Below, one piece after another: positions 37,187 to 49,455 of a DNA stretch of 64,000 bases; positions within the stretch are counted from its first letter, which is position 1, and each line of letters opens with the position of its first letter. The stretch is from contig OZ237768.1 of the NCBI GenBank assembly GCA_965178125.1, forward strand, positions 620,001-684,000, read 5' to 3'. The translations under genes and the position numbers were made by a program. The stretch is from Bilabrum cf. latius (lineage: Eukaryota > Bigyra: Bicosoecida > Bigyra > Bicosoecida). Under the pieces are notes generated by a model, which saw only the letters and a program-made list of their open reading frames with translations, made no database searches and was not told the origin of the DNA.

Positions 37187-39961
37187 ATGCGCATCATTCT
37201 CGTATATGCATCTTTGATTCTATGTAGTGAAGGCATTCGATTGGCAACCGGTTCGCCGGAACGACTGAGTCCGCCAGCCGGAACTGCAACAGGAGAGCTG
37301 CATCCACATTTTTCATGGACCTACCCGCAATACTATTCGCTGAACGCCAGCACGGGCGCAGAATTCGTAATAGAGCTCACTAACGCGCACCAGGGTGCGC
37401 GTACCATCGACGTGGTCCCTGCACTGATTACTCGTTGGGTCCCAGCGTAGCCACTTGAATACGGGAATTATACATGGCGCGTCGGAGCCCGGGAATAGAG
37501 CGGCGGGAACATATCATGGTCCAGTACGTAGGATTTGTACATAGTTGAGCCGGTGCAGACATTTTAGATCGGGCACGATGCGACACTGGAGACGGTACGA
37601 ACAGTAATTGCAGAAGCAGTTGCCGCGTCCATAGTGCACACGCAGGCCCACAGACCGCCAACCCCGGAGTAGGTACAGTCTCGACATTCTAGCAGTCCTC
37701 CATCAATCCCTGTTGTGGAGGTGCTGTTCGCTCCCTCGATCTCGTACGAGTTTGACCTCAGGCCGCCGTTCCCAGTCGGGTGCGGCTGGACCGGCAACGA
37801 AGCTGCCAGTGCGGGCGCTAGTCGGCAGACAGACGAAAACTATTCAAACCAATCATTCATTTCTAATCATAGCCGATTGGGCAATCCTCCGCACTGCTAT
37901 CTTTTCAACCTGACGGGAGCCCAGGGCCTCCGCATCAGGGGCCAGGGGTCCAACTTCACCTTCCGCTCCGGGTACGTCACCTTCCTGGGCACGTACAAAT
38001 CGACCAGGGTGCACGTTGATGGATTCGGAGTCGATTTTGATCCGATCCCCAACACGGCGCTGCTGCCCCTGGGCGGGGCGCAAGGCGGGAAGGGCCCACC
38101 AGCGACTCGGAGCTTTCTCGCCGCCCTGGCCCCGGGGCACCCCCCGCTGGATGACCCCACCGTGGGGACGTGGCTGGTTAAGTACGGGATCGCAGGGATA
38201 CAGGCGAGGCTGGGCCTGCAGGGTGGGGTCCCAGGCCGCGTGCAGAGGGGCTCCAAGGAGGTGGTCCCATACACGGTGAACCTGCCTCCTGTTCCTCTGC
38301 CAGTGGGCGGTGCTGGACGCTTCGGGGCCTCTAAAGGCCAGGGGGGGGCTAGCTATGCACGCGAGCAATCGAGAGCAGATGGTTTGGGGCTGAATGCAGA
38401 ATCAGGTGCTGGGCGGCATGACCGATTCGCGTGGGCCCACACCCGGGATGGAACCCCGGTGTACAACCTGACGATCGAGAGCACCAGCCAAGACATCAAA
38501 GTGGACGAGAAGAGCGCCGTGGTGATCGACCCGAGGATCGCCACTGGCTTCGACATGTACAGATCCGACACCGTGGTGATTTCTGACGTCACAGTGTGGG
38601 CTTGCTCCAACGAGTGCGCCAACTCGGCCTACACCCCCAGGGTCTCAATGATCCGCCTGCAGATCCGCAGGAAGGAGGGGCGGTACTACGCAGCAAACAG
38701 TGAGACGTCCTTTCGATGGTTGGATGATTGTGAACGTGTGACGAGTGTATACCCGCTGAAAGTACCGTCGGACTCGCCGATCCTTGGAGCCGCTCAAACA
38801 CAGCGACCTGTCCACTGCACAGTCCCCTAAACAAGTGCGTTCCAAACTGTTTTTCCAATCGCCATCGCAGACGGAGGCCACAACCACCACAACGCAAGGA
38901 CGGGCGCGTGGTGGGAGGGGGGCATAACGGAGTCGACTGGAGACGACGGCAGCAACTTCAACTGCCTGGAGTCACTCGTCAGCGTGGCTTCCCAGCCGCC
39001 CTCCCCCACCACCGAGCTGCACCTGAAGCCTGGGCAGTACGACCCCGTGGGGAACATGGACGGCGACATCGACTACCGGACGGGTGACCTGGTGCAGATC
39101 TACAACCGCACCGCAGGAGGCATCGTGCTGGAGGCATTCGTCACATCGGTGGAGCAGAGGGGAGTCGAAAATGCGCATCTAGATGGCAGCGACCGCCCCG
39201 GGGGTGCGCTTGGCCGAATCCGCACCTGGCATGACGGTTTCTTGCGACGAAAGGACGAGGAGAGAGCCGCAGAGGCACGGGTCCGGGGAACTAAATTCGA
39301 TTCCGGGTCGTCCATTGCCCCGCACAGTCCCAGTATGGGCAAAATTCCTCGCGCTGCGGCACCCACCACGGTCGTGCGGCTGGATCGCACGATCCCTGTA
39401 GACCTGACCGGCCCACGTGCTGGCTACATCCAGGTCTTCAACTGGAACAGGACCGCCACTCAACTGGCAGTGCGGAACATGTACCTGCGGAACACCAGGC
39501 GGGTGGGCCTGCTCCTGCACGGGAATCGCATGCTCGTGCAGAACGTGCAGTTCGAGGGCCTGGGGGGAGGCGCGGTGGAGGCGTGGCCGGACCCAGCCGC
39601 GGGGCCGGGCCTGCGGTCCGCGCTGGTGGCGAACTGCTCCATCACTGATGTGTGCCAGCTTAACAGGGTGGCTGCACCCGTATGGCTGGCCTCGTTTTCG
39701 AGGAACAACTCCAGGGTACACGGGGATATCGCGGTGAGGGGATGCAGCTTCGACACAGGGCCGGGGAGTGATGCTCTGCTGTGGGACGTGGAGGGCGGTG
39801 CGCTGGAGAACAACAGCGCTGTACGTTGCGAGGCATAGCTGGATCCGACTCCTTGGGTGGGCGTGGAGAACACGGGGGGATCTGTGGTGTGGGAGGGCAG
39901 GGGCAATCGGGTCGCGGCCATCAGCAGGGACCCGAGGCTGTGCGTGAAGCAGCAAAGCTGA
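37187..39961 (+). CDS. Secreted or lumenal right-handed beta-helix (pectin-lyase-like) protein
   Basis: Exons 37187-38699 and 38871-39961 (intron 171 nt, donor GTGAGA, acceptor ATCGCAG) encode 867 aa ending in TGA. The intron removes an in-frame TAA at 38828. The N-terminus MRIILVYASLILCSEG is a probable signal peptide. Six TAGs are read as Gln, five of them in the first 170 codons. Beta-helix features include ITGA-type rungs (GLRIRGQGSNFTFRSG), a GDDGSNFN motif just after HNARTGAWWEG, and late rungs (LAVRNMYLRNTRRVGLLLHG; GDIAVRGCSFDTG). Many N-x-S/T sites fit passage through the ER. The GDDG-type motif is typical of carbohydrate-active beta-helix folds, but the substrate cannot be told. Confidence 0.7.
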
Positions 39962-40205
39962 GTGAGGAGTGCAGTACAAGGGAATGAATGATTGCGCAAA
40001 TAGGATCAGGATGGTCCCAAGATTCACAAGAGATGTAGACGGTGCATCCGCCATTATTTATTTGGACCCACCTGCGTGCGAGCGAGCTGCGCCCTGCAAC
40101 TTGAAATGCCGGAAGTGCCCACTGACCGAGGGACGCCGGCGGCCTGATTCGGCTCCAAGGCAGCCCACAGTACAAGCCAGGACAGAAAGTGTTCCATCTG
40201 CAAGC

Positions 40206-43200
40206 ATGGATCATGTTCAGCTGAGGCATAATTTTGAGCGGATCATAGCGCGAGCACGAATCAACAAAAGTGCAGCCGCCGCCATTGTGCAGCTGCAGCC
40301 AAGCCAGATCTCAACGTGGCTTCGCAAACAAGGCCCAGACCATGCATCCAAAGGTGTAAGCCAAATTGTTGTTCCCGTCTGCGGGCCGTCTGCGTGCTTT
40401 GCTACATGGATATCGGCATAAGTCAAGGACGACGGCTCAACATTGCATCGCAGGGAGGCATGACCACCACGGACAGAATACGCGCGTTCGTGGACTGGTT
40501 CTATGGCGGAGGTCGAGGCACTCCAAGCGTGCAGCTGCGTACCGGTAGCCCTGGCAGCAAGGGGGCGCCAGGCCTGTCGCAAGTTGAGCCCGATTCGGAC
40601 GGCAAATATCCGTCCTTTGAGGAGCAGGCCAAGGCGCTGGGCATCGCTGCAGACAGCTCAAATCGCTGGTTTCTTGAGGCAAAACGCTCGCTTGACCTAG
40701 TTGCTCCCGGAGTGGAGTCGTTGTTCGCACAGCATTCGGCCGGACAGTTGAGCGAGCAGGACGACCCCTTCATTCCCGTGGAAAGTCCCGCTGCCCTCGA
40801 ACCAGCGCCAGGAAGCAGCGCAGATTCCAGCAACCAGGCAGGGGAGGCAGACCAAACGAGCACGGGCCGCTCCCGCAGGAGGCGCCGGGCCCCAAAGCAC
40901 CTGGGCGAGGGTGCGGACGAGGACAGCGAGGACGGAGAGGGGGACGAGAGCGGCGAGGAGGGGCAGGGAACGGGATTAGGAGCAGGAGCAGGGCCGGGAA
41001 GGGGTGCGAAATCAACCGGGGGTGCATCTAAGGTGCTCGAGTGGGCCGCACGGAGCGGTTGCTGGAGTGACGAGGAGGATGGCGAGGAGGATGGCAGTGC
41101 TGTAGGGGACGAGGAGGAGGGGGCTGTGCCCCCGCTGCTGCCCGGGGCTAGGCCGTTGCATGATGCGGTGCAGCGGGAGGGCAATCAGGCGAGTGGCCGA
41201 GGCAGGGGCCGTGGCAGGGGCAGGGGCAGGGGCAGAGGCAGGGGGCGAGGACGGGGCGCATCCAACGGCGGCAGCATCAGTGGAGGAGGAGGCCCCAACG
41301 GTGGCAATCAAGGCGGTGGTGGGATGCAGGAGGCACCCGTGGGGTTGCAACCGGCCGAGCCTCCCATGGAGCAGGCCTCCGCACTCATCACACTAGCAGG
41401 ACCCCTGCAGCTGGCCACCTCCGCGGGACCGCGGACAGCGCAGGAGCTGGCTGCGGCGGGCGGCCAGCAGGCGCCGTGGAACGGGCTTGCCTCGGGGAAC
41501 AGCGTCAGGGCACCTCTGGGAGCTGCCTCGGTGACTGTGGACTGGAGAGGGGCTGCGGAGAGAGCCAGGGAACAAGGTTGGTCCAGGGAACAGGACAGAA
41601 GTGCGGGCAAGACACCCCCAAGCCAACAGGATGGTGCAGTGGCTCCACCCATGGCACGCCCCCGACCAGGCGCACACCTGCCCGTGCTGCTGAAAGGCGT
41701 GCCCATCATCGGGGCACACGCGGTGGCTCCCGGGTAGGGTACTGGGGGTGGTGTGACGAGCGGAGATGCCAGCTCCACCGCCTCGTCGTCACCCTCCGCG
41801 CAGTCCCAATCCACCGGTGGATCCACGGCCGTGCCCGTGCCGCCCTACATCCCCGTGTCCGCGATCTCGGCCGCCCGCTGTGCCAGGGAACAAGGAGCCT
41901 CGGAGGAACAGGCTGATGCAGCCGGACGGGCCGGGGCATGCATCCAGAGGCAGGCCTCGAGGGCGGGACTGCCGGTGCCTCTGTTCATCGACGTGACCGC
42001 TGCAGGGCTGCGGGTGCAGGACGTGATGATGGCGGAGGGGGCGGATGCAGGGCAGTGCGGTGCACCCGTGGGGCCGGGCTCCGAGTCGTTGACGCCCGAG
42101 GAACTCGCAGCCAGCTTGTGCTCCGATCTCGGTGTTCCCTCGCAGGTGTTTGAGCCGCTGGTGGCGCTGCAGATCAGGCAGCAGCTGAGCGGGAGGGGGG
42201 CGGGGACACTCCCCGGGGTGAGGGTGGGAGGTGTGACGAGCGATATGGGCGCGCCTGGCGGCAGGAAGAGAGCACGCCTATCCTCCCTGGCCTCTTCCTC
42301 CTCTTCCTCATCGGCTCGTGCCAGTGCCAGCGCGGCTGCATCGACAGATGGCGCAGGCCCAGGACCAGCAGTCGGCGGCAGCGACGAAGATGCAGTGTCC
42401 AAGGCCTGGTCAGACTGGTCGGGCGTGGGTGTGGGCACGGGCGTGGGTGCGCCACCGCCTTCTAGCCCTTCCAGTAGCGGCCGGTCCTCGTCGTCCTCGC
42501 CTGCCCCAACCCCGGGCACCAAACGGAGCAGGGAAGCGGCTGGCCTCGGCGGAGGATCGACTCCGAGTCCTTCAGTCGGTCTGCTTGAGCCCAGGGAACA
42601 CGCCTTCCTGGTGGACGTGCGGGCGGGTGACCTCGTCCTGCAGGACAGGGTGGTGCTGGACCTGTCCCACCCTGACGCAGCCTCCTCCTCCGCCATGGAA
42701 GTGGCTTGTTCCCTGGTGAGGGAGCTGGAGCTACCCCCCGCGTGGGGTCCTCTGGTGGCCGCCTGCCTGCAGGAGCAGGTGCTGGAGGTGATGGCGGCGT
42801 ACGGCAAGGGCAAGGGCGTGTTAGGTGGGGGATAGTCAAAGGGGGGGCAGCAACCCTCGCCCGCCAAGAGGGTGCGCGTGGCGAGGCTGGACACTCCCAC
42901 CGGTGGATTGATCCGATCCCCGGAGGCTCGCCGGGAGCACGGGCCGTCCCTCCGACGGCTCTCCCGGGCGCAGGTCAGGATGGCCACGATGGCCGAGGCG
43001 CGGACAAGGGGCACTGCACTGCAGCGCAGCCTTGAAATCCCCGGGAGCGACCCATCCACCGGGCTGGTGCCCCCGCCCGGCGCCCCTCTGTCCCTCCACA
43101 GGGCGCACCCGGAGCGGCCTTACCGTGTGTCCGTGCAGAGCCTCCCCGCCTCCGGTGCCCCTTCCCTTGTTCCCTCGGTGCGGCACCTGCACCCCTTCAG

Positions 43201-43495
43201 GCACGTGACCGCCCTGGAGCCCACGCACGACCCGCAGGTGCCTCTAGGCCCGCCCCTGGCGCACGTGCAGGATGTGACGAGTGCGAGGGCGGAGCAGATG
43301 CGGTCCTAGGTGGCCGGGGTGCTGGTGGCGGGCATGGCGGGGAGGACGGTGCTGTAGCAGCCGGGGAGGGAAGTGCCAGTGGGGGGCGAGCACGAAGGGA
43401 GGGGCAGGAGCTTGAGTAGGAGGGTGGATTCGGTCGCTGTGGATGCCGTGGCCTTGTCGTCCCAGGTGGCGGAGTTTGGCGCGCTGGACTATTGA
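40206..43495 (+). CDS. SNF5: SNF5/SMARCB1-like chromatin-remodelling subunit (candidate)
   Basis: Proposed exons 40206-40353 and 40458-43495, 1061 aa, TGA stop, TAGs read as Gln at about 41735, 42833, 43307 and 43355. Two related segments match the tandem SNF5 repeats that bind SWI/SNF partners. Repeat 1 (about 41968-42186) has PVPLFIDVTAAGLRVQD, then LTPEELAASLCSDLGVP and ALQIRQQL. Repeat 2 (about 42598-42798) has HAFLVDVRAGDLVLQDR, then EVACSLVRELELPPAWG. The N-terminus has an HTH-like stretch (NKSAAAAIVQLQPSQISTWL). The middle is acidic, then a run of alternating Gly-Arg (about 41200-41260). Exon 1 is less certain because the acceptor (GGGAG) is weak. A nuclear SWI/SNF role is inferred from the repeats only. 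Confidence 0.58.
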
Positions 43496-43720
43496 AATAC
43501 TAACCCAATTACAGTTTCAAGTGGCTGCACAAGGGACGGGATGATGTCAGATGAATGGCCGGGTTTTCGTCAAGGTCGCTTCCGGATCACTGCCCGAACA
43601 CTTCAAGGTGCCATGCGACCGCAGGGCTGAACTGTCAAGAAGAAGATTCAAAATCGCGGGGCAATAGGCCCAAAGTCAGGCCTTGAGGCTAGTCTAGCGG
43701 GTATACGCAAGACTAGCCAG

Positions 43721-44164
43721 TTGGGCGGAGTTTGCTCCACGATAAAGATATCATATGCTCATATCCGATCAAGCATAATTATAACTCCGAAAGAGGAGAA
43801 CGATGTGGACATGGGCGTGCATCGCGTACCAGTGCCCCGGAAGGGAAACACTCCCGGACCACTGGCACTGGCACTGGCACTGGCAGAGCCCTTGTCTATA
43901 GAGGGACTAGCAGACTCTCTTGTCGACAACGACGGAGGCAGGTGCCAGGGTGAGGCCGCAGACCTAACCGGGCACACGAGCATGGCCAGCAGTCTTGCCA
44001 GCCAGCTGGGCAGCTCGGAGCTGACCCCCACGAGCGGGAGCATCGCCAGCCTTGAGAGAGAGGTCGACAGGCTCAGGGAGCTGTACGGTGCAGTGGAAGC
44101 GGGAGCGGGAGGGGACCACCAGACGTCTGCAATGGAGCATTAGGGGGAGGGTCCTTCGGGCTGA
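43721..44164 (+). pseudogene. Degenerate copy of the MGGVC family (start codon lost)
   Basis: The frame begins TTG-GGC-GGA-GTT-TGC-TCC where functional relatives have ATG-GGT-GGG-GTT-TGC-TCT, so the initiator has become TTG. The first in-frame ATG is internal (43811). The central helical domain is missing: the short N-terminal piece joins directly to the family C-terminus (SSLASQLGSSELTPTSGS, then LEREVDRLRELYG). The frame ends at TGA 44162-44164 after one TAG. It is possibly expressed from a non-ATG start but best regarded as a relic. Confidence 0.6.
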
Positions 44165-44735
44165 CATTCGAGGCGGGCCGAGGCCGATGTGGTCTCATGT
44201 TTGATTAGTCGGCCACCTGCGCAATGCTGGCCCAATTACACGCGTTGAACCCACGAATCACGTGCTGGACCTATCGTGGTGGCCGCAATCTTACCGTAGC
44301 AATCAAGTCTGTAAATGCACCATGGTGTGCGTTCTGTCTGGACACTCCCAGAGGCAGGTGCCCCCTTTTTGGAGCACCCATCACCATACCTCCGCCAAAT
44401 AGTTGTGCAGTGGCCATATCCAGCGGTACTCGTGTGACCCATCCGGTCTCTTGGTCTCTCGAACACTGTCCACGACCTATTTTGGGCGCAAATCGCAGCG
44501 CCTCGTTGCCTAGCTCTAGCTCAAGCCCGCACCAGCGATCTGCTTGTAAGCCTCTGGCAAGAATCATTTGACTTCTTTACAATACACAGGTATTTCAGTG
44601 CCTTGAGCCTAGCTAGCGATGCTGCAGACCCCGATTGTGAATCCGTCGTACTGTGGCACTCTTGCGACCAATTGTGCGACCACACATTTTTGATGTCGAA
44701 TTCCAGGACACAATCTCGCGCTGCTCCGTAGCCAT
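44165..44735. other. Spacer between MGGVC family members
   Basis: Homologous to the spacers before genes B and C (about 46860-47404 and 49530-50075), so it is part of the ancestral duplication unit and probably contains the promoter. No independent gene seen. Confidence 0.5.
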
Positions 44736-46296
44736 ATGGGTGGGGTTTGCTCTTCGCTGAACGTGGCAAACGAAGCCTCAAGCTCAGCTCAAACTCCCAA
44801 GGCTACCCCTGGGGACGCAGGTCTTCGGGCTGATTCAAAGTATAGAGATCCCGCTGGTGAGCAAGCAACGAGACGTGGAGGAAACTACGATTGTTCTGGT
44901 AGCTGTATTGTATTCATCTTCCTTTCCTATGTTTACTGAGTAGTAGATGTTGAAATAAAGCGGCCTGCGGACGATCTCGCGACTGAAATGCCGGAGTTCC
45001 GCCTGGAAGTAAGCTGGAATTTTTTCTGCTGATGAGCACCTTGCCTCAAGCACGCAACCATTGTCCGTCGTGCCACTGCTTCACCTAGGTTTTTCGCAGG
45101 ACATGCCTGGACTGAGTCTTCAACCTGATCATGAGCCGCACCCTACTATTCGCTCGCCGGGTAGGCCGGATGCCGAAAGTCGGCGGGATCGACTGGCCGA
45201 TGTATCGCGCCGACAGCGAAAAGAGCCATCCTAGAAGCGCAAAGCATGGCAGGAACTACGAAAAGAACAGATATCGCTGCAGCTGGAACCGCTTCGCCTC
45301 CCAGAATTCGATGAAGTGCTGGGGCGGCAGGCTACGGACCTTACAGACGATGCTTCGGCTGTTTCGCGCGGGCAAGACGATGGTAGCGGGGCGATCCAGG
45401 CAAGAAAACAGGCGTCATTTGCAAGTATGCTTCTGTCGAAATCATTAGGGACGCGGAGCAACGGGGACTGGGGCGAGTGCGAGCAGTCGGCCGGTGGCAT
45501 GTCGGAGCAAGACACCGGGCTCGAGTCCAGCCCGCAGGAGCAGACTTCCAGGGTACGGGGGGGACTGGGACTGGGCCTTTCGCAGCACGGAGAAGACGAC
45601 ACACCCATCGCGGAGCTCAGCGAAGAATCGCCTTGGAAGGATAAAGATGATGCTGCGCAGGCATGGCCGGAGCCGATGGCGGGGGGCGCACCAACCGCCC
45701 CTGCCCCTGCCCCTGCCCCTGCCCCTGACTCTGGTGTTGACATCGTCAGCAGAGCACCTATCATGCAGCCTTCAAGGTGGGCATGGGTCCACGAGGACAG
45801 CACGATCGTGGATGGGAAAGGCCAAGAGCGGGCCAAGAGCCACGAGGCCGCCAGGCGCGGGGAAGCCCGCCCCCCTTCGGAATCGGGCGCTGCCCTCTCT
45901 GCACCGCAGGGGCCTCGCCCGGGGGGTGCGCTGCATGCCGCTAGGCCGAGCCAATTTGCTCCTGGCTCGGCCGTGAAGCCCCCCGGAGCAGGTGGGCCCG
46001 GTTAGAGCGAGCATGGCCCGATGGCAGGTCGTGGGGGTGCTGCGGGGACTCGGAGGTACTCCCATTCCGGTCCTTCGATGGAAAGCGTCGAGGGATTTGC
46101 AGGGGACCTCGGCAGCTGCTCTCGCCAGATGTCGCTCCCAGGGCAGCCCAGTGTATCCAGCCAGCTGGGCAGCTCGGAGCTGACCCCCACGAGCGGGAGC
46201 ATTGCCAGCTTAGAGAGAGAGGTGGACAGGCTCAGGGACCTGTACGGCGGGGCGGGAGGGCACTATGCTGGACAACCTGCTGATATGACAAGATGA
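44736..46296 (+). CDS. MGGVC family protein A (predicted N-myristoylated/palmitoylated)
   Basis: Exons 44736-44856, 44947-45008 and 45100-46296, 459 aa, TGA stop. Donors GTGAGC and GTAAGC; acceptors GTAGTAG and TTTTCGCAG. The N-terminus MGGVCSSLN fits N-myristoylation at Gly2 with Cys5 as a palmitoylation site, so membrane attachment is predicted. Exon 2 is 62 nt in all complete copies. Exon 3 encodes a charged helix (KRKAWQELRKEQISLQLEPL) followed by PEFDEVLGRQATDLTDD, a long Ser/Pro/Gly-rich region with an Ala-Pro repeat, and the family signature SSQLGSSELTPTSGS plus a short coiled coil (LEREVDRLRDLYG). TAG = Gln at 45232 and 46006. No similarity to a named family was recognised. Confidence 0.75.
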
Positions 46297-46493
46297 ATGT
46301 TTACTTGCTTCGATTGAATGCACTGCCTGGCCTGATCATGGTTCGAATGGATAGGTGCTTCATGCAGACATTGACTTCTGCTCCCGTGATTACGGAAGGC
46401 AGTCCCTGAAACCTTCGACATTGGATGTCAGCTTGTTCTTGTGCTCACGGTGTGAAGTAGTAGGCTTATACTCGATTCATTTAGGCAGATCCC

Positions 46494-46784
46494 TTGTCCA
46501 AGCCCGTACCAGTGCCCCGGAAGGGAAACACCCCAGGACCACTGGCACTGGCACTGGCAGAGCCCTTGTCTATAGAGGGGCGAGCAGACTCTCTTGTCGA
46601 CAACGACGGAGGCAGGTGCCAATATGAGGCCACAGACCTAACCGGGCACATGATCATGGCCAGCAGTCTTGCCAGCCAGCTGGGCAGCTCGGAGCTGACC
46701 CCCACGAGCGGGAGCATCGCCAGCCTCGAGAGAGAGGTGGCCAGGCTCAGGGAGCTCTACGGTGCAGTGGGAGCAGGGGCGTGA
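46494..46784 (+). pseudogene. Truncated MGGVC family relic t1 (C-terminal part only)
   Basis: From about 46505 it matches the 3' part of the degenerate copy at 43829-44100 (PVPRKGNTPGPLALALAEPL, then the family C-terminal signature ending LRELYGAVGAGA, TGA). No MGGVC exon or central helix precedes it. It may still be transcribed. Confidence 0.6.
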
Positions 46785-47404
46785 GCGGGAGCGGAAAGGG
46801 GGGCCACCCGGCTTCTGCAATGGAGCCTTTCGGAGCGGGTCCTGTGAGCTGAACTTCGAGGCGGGCCGATGTGGTCTCATGTCTGGTTGGTCGGCCATCT
46901 GCGCAATGCTGGCCCAATCACACGCATTGAAGTCCCACGAATCACATGCTGGATCCATCGTGGTGGCCGCAATCTTGCCGTAGCAATCGAGTTTGTGATA
47001 GGTGTGCGTTCTGTCCGGACACTCCCAGAGGCAGGCGCCCCCCTTTTGGAGCACCCACTACCTTAGCTCCCCCAAACAGCCGTGCAGTGGCCTAATCTAG
47101 CGGTATTCGTCTGGTCCATCCGGTCTCTTCGTCTCTTGAACACTGACCACGACCTGTTTGGGGTGCAAGCCACGGTGGCCTCGTTGCCTTGCTCTAGCTT
47201 ACGTTCGCCAGGCGACCTGCCTGTAAGCCCCTGGCACGAAGCATTTGACATCTTTGCAATACACAGGTAATGTAGTGCCTTGAACCTAGCTAGCGATGCT
47301 GCAGACCCCGATTGTGAATCTGTCACCCTCTTGCGACCAAGTGTGCGACCACACATTTTTGATGTCGAATTCCAAGACAAATTCTAGCGCTGCTCAGTAG
47401 TCAC

Positions 47405-48967
47405 ATGGGTGGGGTTTGCTCTTCGCTGAAGGCGGGAGACGATGCCTCAAGCTCAACTCAAACTCCCAAGGCTGCCCCTGGCGACGCAGGTCTTCGGGCT
47501 GATTCAAAGTATAGAGATCCCGCTGGTGAGCAAGCAACGAGCTGAGGAGGAGACTACGAGTGTCATGACAGCGCAACTGTATGTATCTTCCTTCCCGATG
47601 TTTACTAAATTGCAGATGTTGAAACACAGCGGCATGCGGCCGATCTCGTGTCCGGATTGCCGGAGCTCGGCCTGGCAGTGAGCTGAAGTATCCCCGCAAT
47701 TGTGTACCATGCCTTGAGCACACAACCATTGCCCGTCATGCCACTGTTTCTCCTAGGTACTTTGCAGGATATGCCCGGGCTGAGTCTTCAACCTGATCAT
47801 GAGCCGCACCCTATTCGCTCGCCGGGTACGCCAGATGCCGACAGCCGGCGGGATCAATTGGCCGATGTCTCGCGCCGACAGCGTGAAGAGCCATCCTAGA
47901 AGCGCAAAGCATGGCAGGAACTTCGGAAAGAACAGATATCGCTGCAGCTGGAACCGCTTCGCCTCCCAGAATTCGATGAACTGTTGGGGCGGCAAGCTAC
48001 GGACCTTACAGACGATGCTGCGGCTGTTTCGCGCGGGCAAGACGATGGTAGCGGGGCGATCCAGGCAAGAAAACAGGCGTCATCCGCGAGTATGCTTCTG
48101 TCGAAATCATTAGGGACGCGGAGCAACGGGGACTGGGGCGAGTGCGAGCAGTCGGCCGGTGGCATGTCGGAGCAAGACACCGGGCTCGAGTCCAGCCCGC
48201 AGGAGCAGACTTCCAGGGTACGGGGGGGACTGGGACTGGGCCTTTCGCAGCACGGAGAAGACGACACACCCATCGCGGAGCTCAGCGAAGAATCGCCTTG
48301 GAAGGATAAAGATGATGCTGCGCAGGCATGGCCGGAGCCGATGGCGGGGGGCGCACCAACCGCCCCTGCCCCTGCCCCTGCCCCTGCCCCTGCCCCTGAC
48401 TCTGGTGTTGGCATCGTCAGCAGAGCACCTATCATGCAGCCTTCAAGGTGGGCATGGGCCCACGAGGACAGCACGATCGTGGATGGGAAAGGCCAAGAGC
48501 GGGCCAAGAGCCACGAGGCCGCCAGGCGCGGGGAAGCCCGCCCCCCTTCGGAATCGGGCGCTGCCCTCTCTGCACCGCAGGGGCCTCGCCCGGGGGGTGC
48601 GCTGCATGCCGCTAGGCCGAGCCAATTTGCTCCTGGCTCGGCCGTGAAGCCCCCCGGAGCAGGTGGGCCCGGTTAGAGCGAGCATGGCCCGATGGCAGGT
48701 CGTGGGGGTGCTGCGGGGACTCGGAGGTACTCCCATTCCGGTCCTTCGATGGAAAGCGTCGAGGGATTTGCAGGGGACCTCGGCAGCTGCTCTCGCCAGA
48801 TGTCGCTCCCAGGGCAGCCCAGTGTATCCAGCCAGCTGGGCAGCTCGGAGCTGACCCCCACGAGCGGGAGCATTGCCAGCTTAGAGAGAGAGGTGGACAG
48901 GCTCAGGGACCTGTACGGCGGGGCGGGAGGGCACTATGCTGGACAACCTGCTGATATGACAAGATGA
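47405..48967 (+). CDS. MGGVC family protein B
   Basis: Exons 47405-47525, 47616-47677 and 47768-48967 give 460 aa ending in TGA. Same architecture as protein A, starting MGGVCSSLKAGDDASS. Exon 1 ends in phase 1 and exon 2 is again 62 nt. It differs from A mainly in exon 1, exon 2 and one extra Ala-Pro unit. TAG = Gln in the basic linker before the helix (EEPS-Q-KRKAW) and at 48677. Donor GTGAGC and acceptor TTTGCAG are conserved. Gene C is almost identical at the DNA level. Confidence 0.75.
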
Positions 48968-49164
48968 ATGTTTACTTGCTTCGATTGAATGCACTGCCTG
49001 GCCTGATCATGGTTCGAATGGATAGGTGCTTCATGCAGACATTGACTTCTGCTCCCGTGATTACGGAAGGCAGTCCCTGAAACCTTCGACATTGGATGTC
49101 AGCTTGTTCTTGTGCTCACGGTGTGAAGTAGTAGGCTTATACTCGATTCATTTAGGCAGATCCC

Positions 49165-49455
49165 TTGTCCAAGCCCGTACCAGTGCCCCGGAAGGGAAAC
49201 ACCCCAGGACCACTGGCACTGGCACTGGCAGAGCCCTTGTCTATAGAGGGGCGAGCAGACTCTCTTGTCGACAACGACGGAGGCAGGTGCCAGGATGAGG
49301 CCACAGACCTAACCGGGCACATGATCATGGCCAGCAGTCTTGCCAGCCAGCTGGGCAGCTCGGAGCTGACCCCCACGAGCGGGAGCATCGCCAGCCTCGA
49401 GAGAGAGGTGGCCAGGCTCAGGGAGCTCTACGGTGCAGTGGGAGCAGGGGCGTGA
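49165..49455 (+). pseudogene. Truncated MGGVC family relic t2
   Basis: Duplicate of relic t1 within the second unit. It differs in the CAGGATGAGG/CAATATGAGG segment near 49292, where t2 keeps the version seen in the older degenerate copy. Confidence 0.6.

Larger units (their letters stand above)
46297..48967 (+). repeat. Tandem duplication unit 1 (2671 bp)
   Basis: Near-identical (over 99 % by eye) to 48968-51640. Each unit carries a truncated family relic followed by a complete family gene. Differences include a dinucleotide change near 46621/49292 and a 2-bp AT insertion near 50410. Confidence 0.9.

Noticed and set aside
38816-38880. In-frame TAA at 38828 as evidence that TAA is also recoded
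   Set aside because: A GT-AG intron (38700-38870) with good donor and acceptor removes it and joins beta-helix rungs in frame; elsewhere TAA behaves as a stop.
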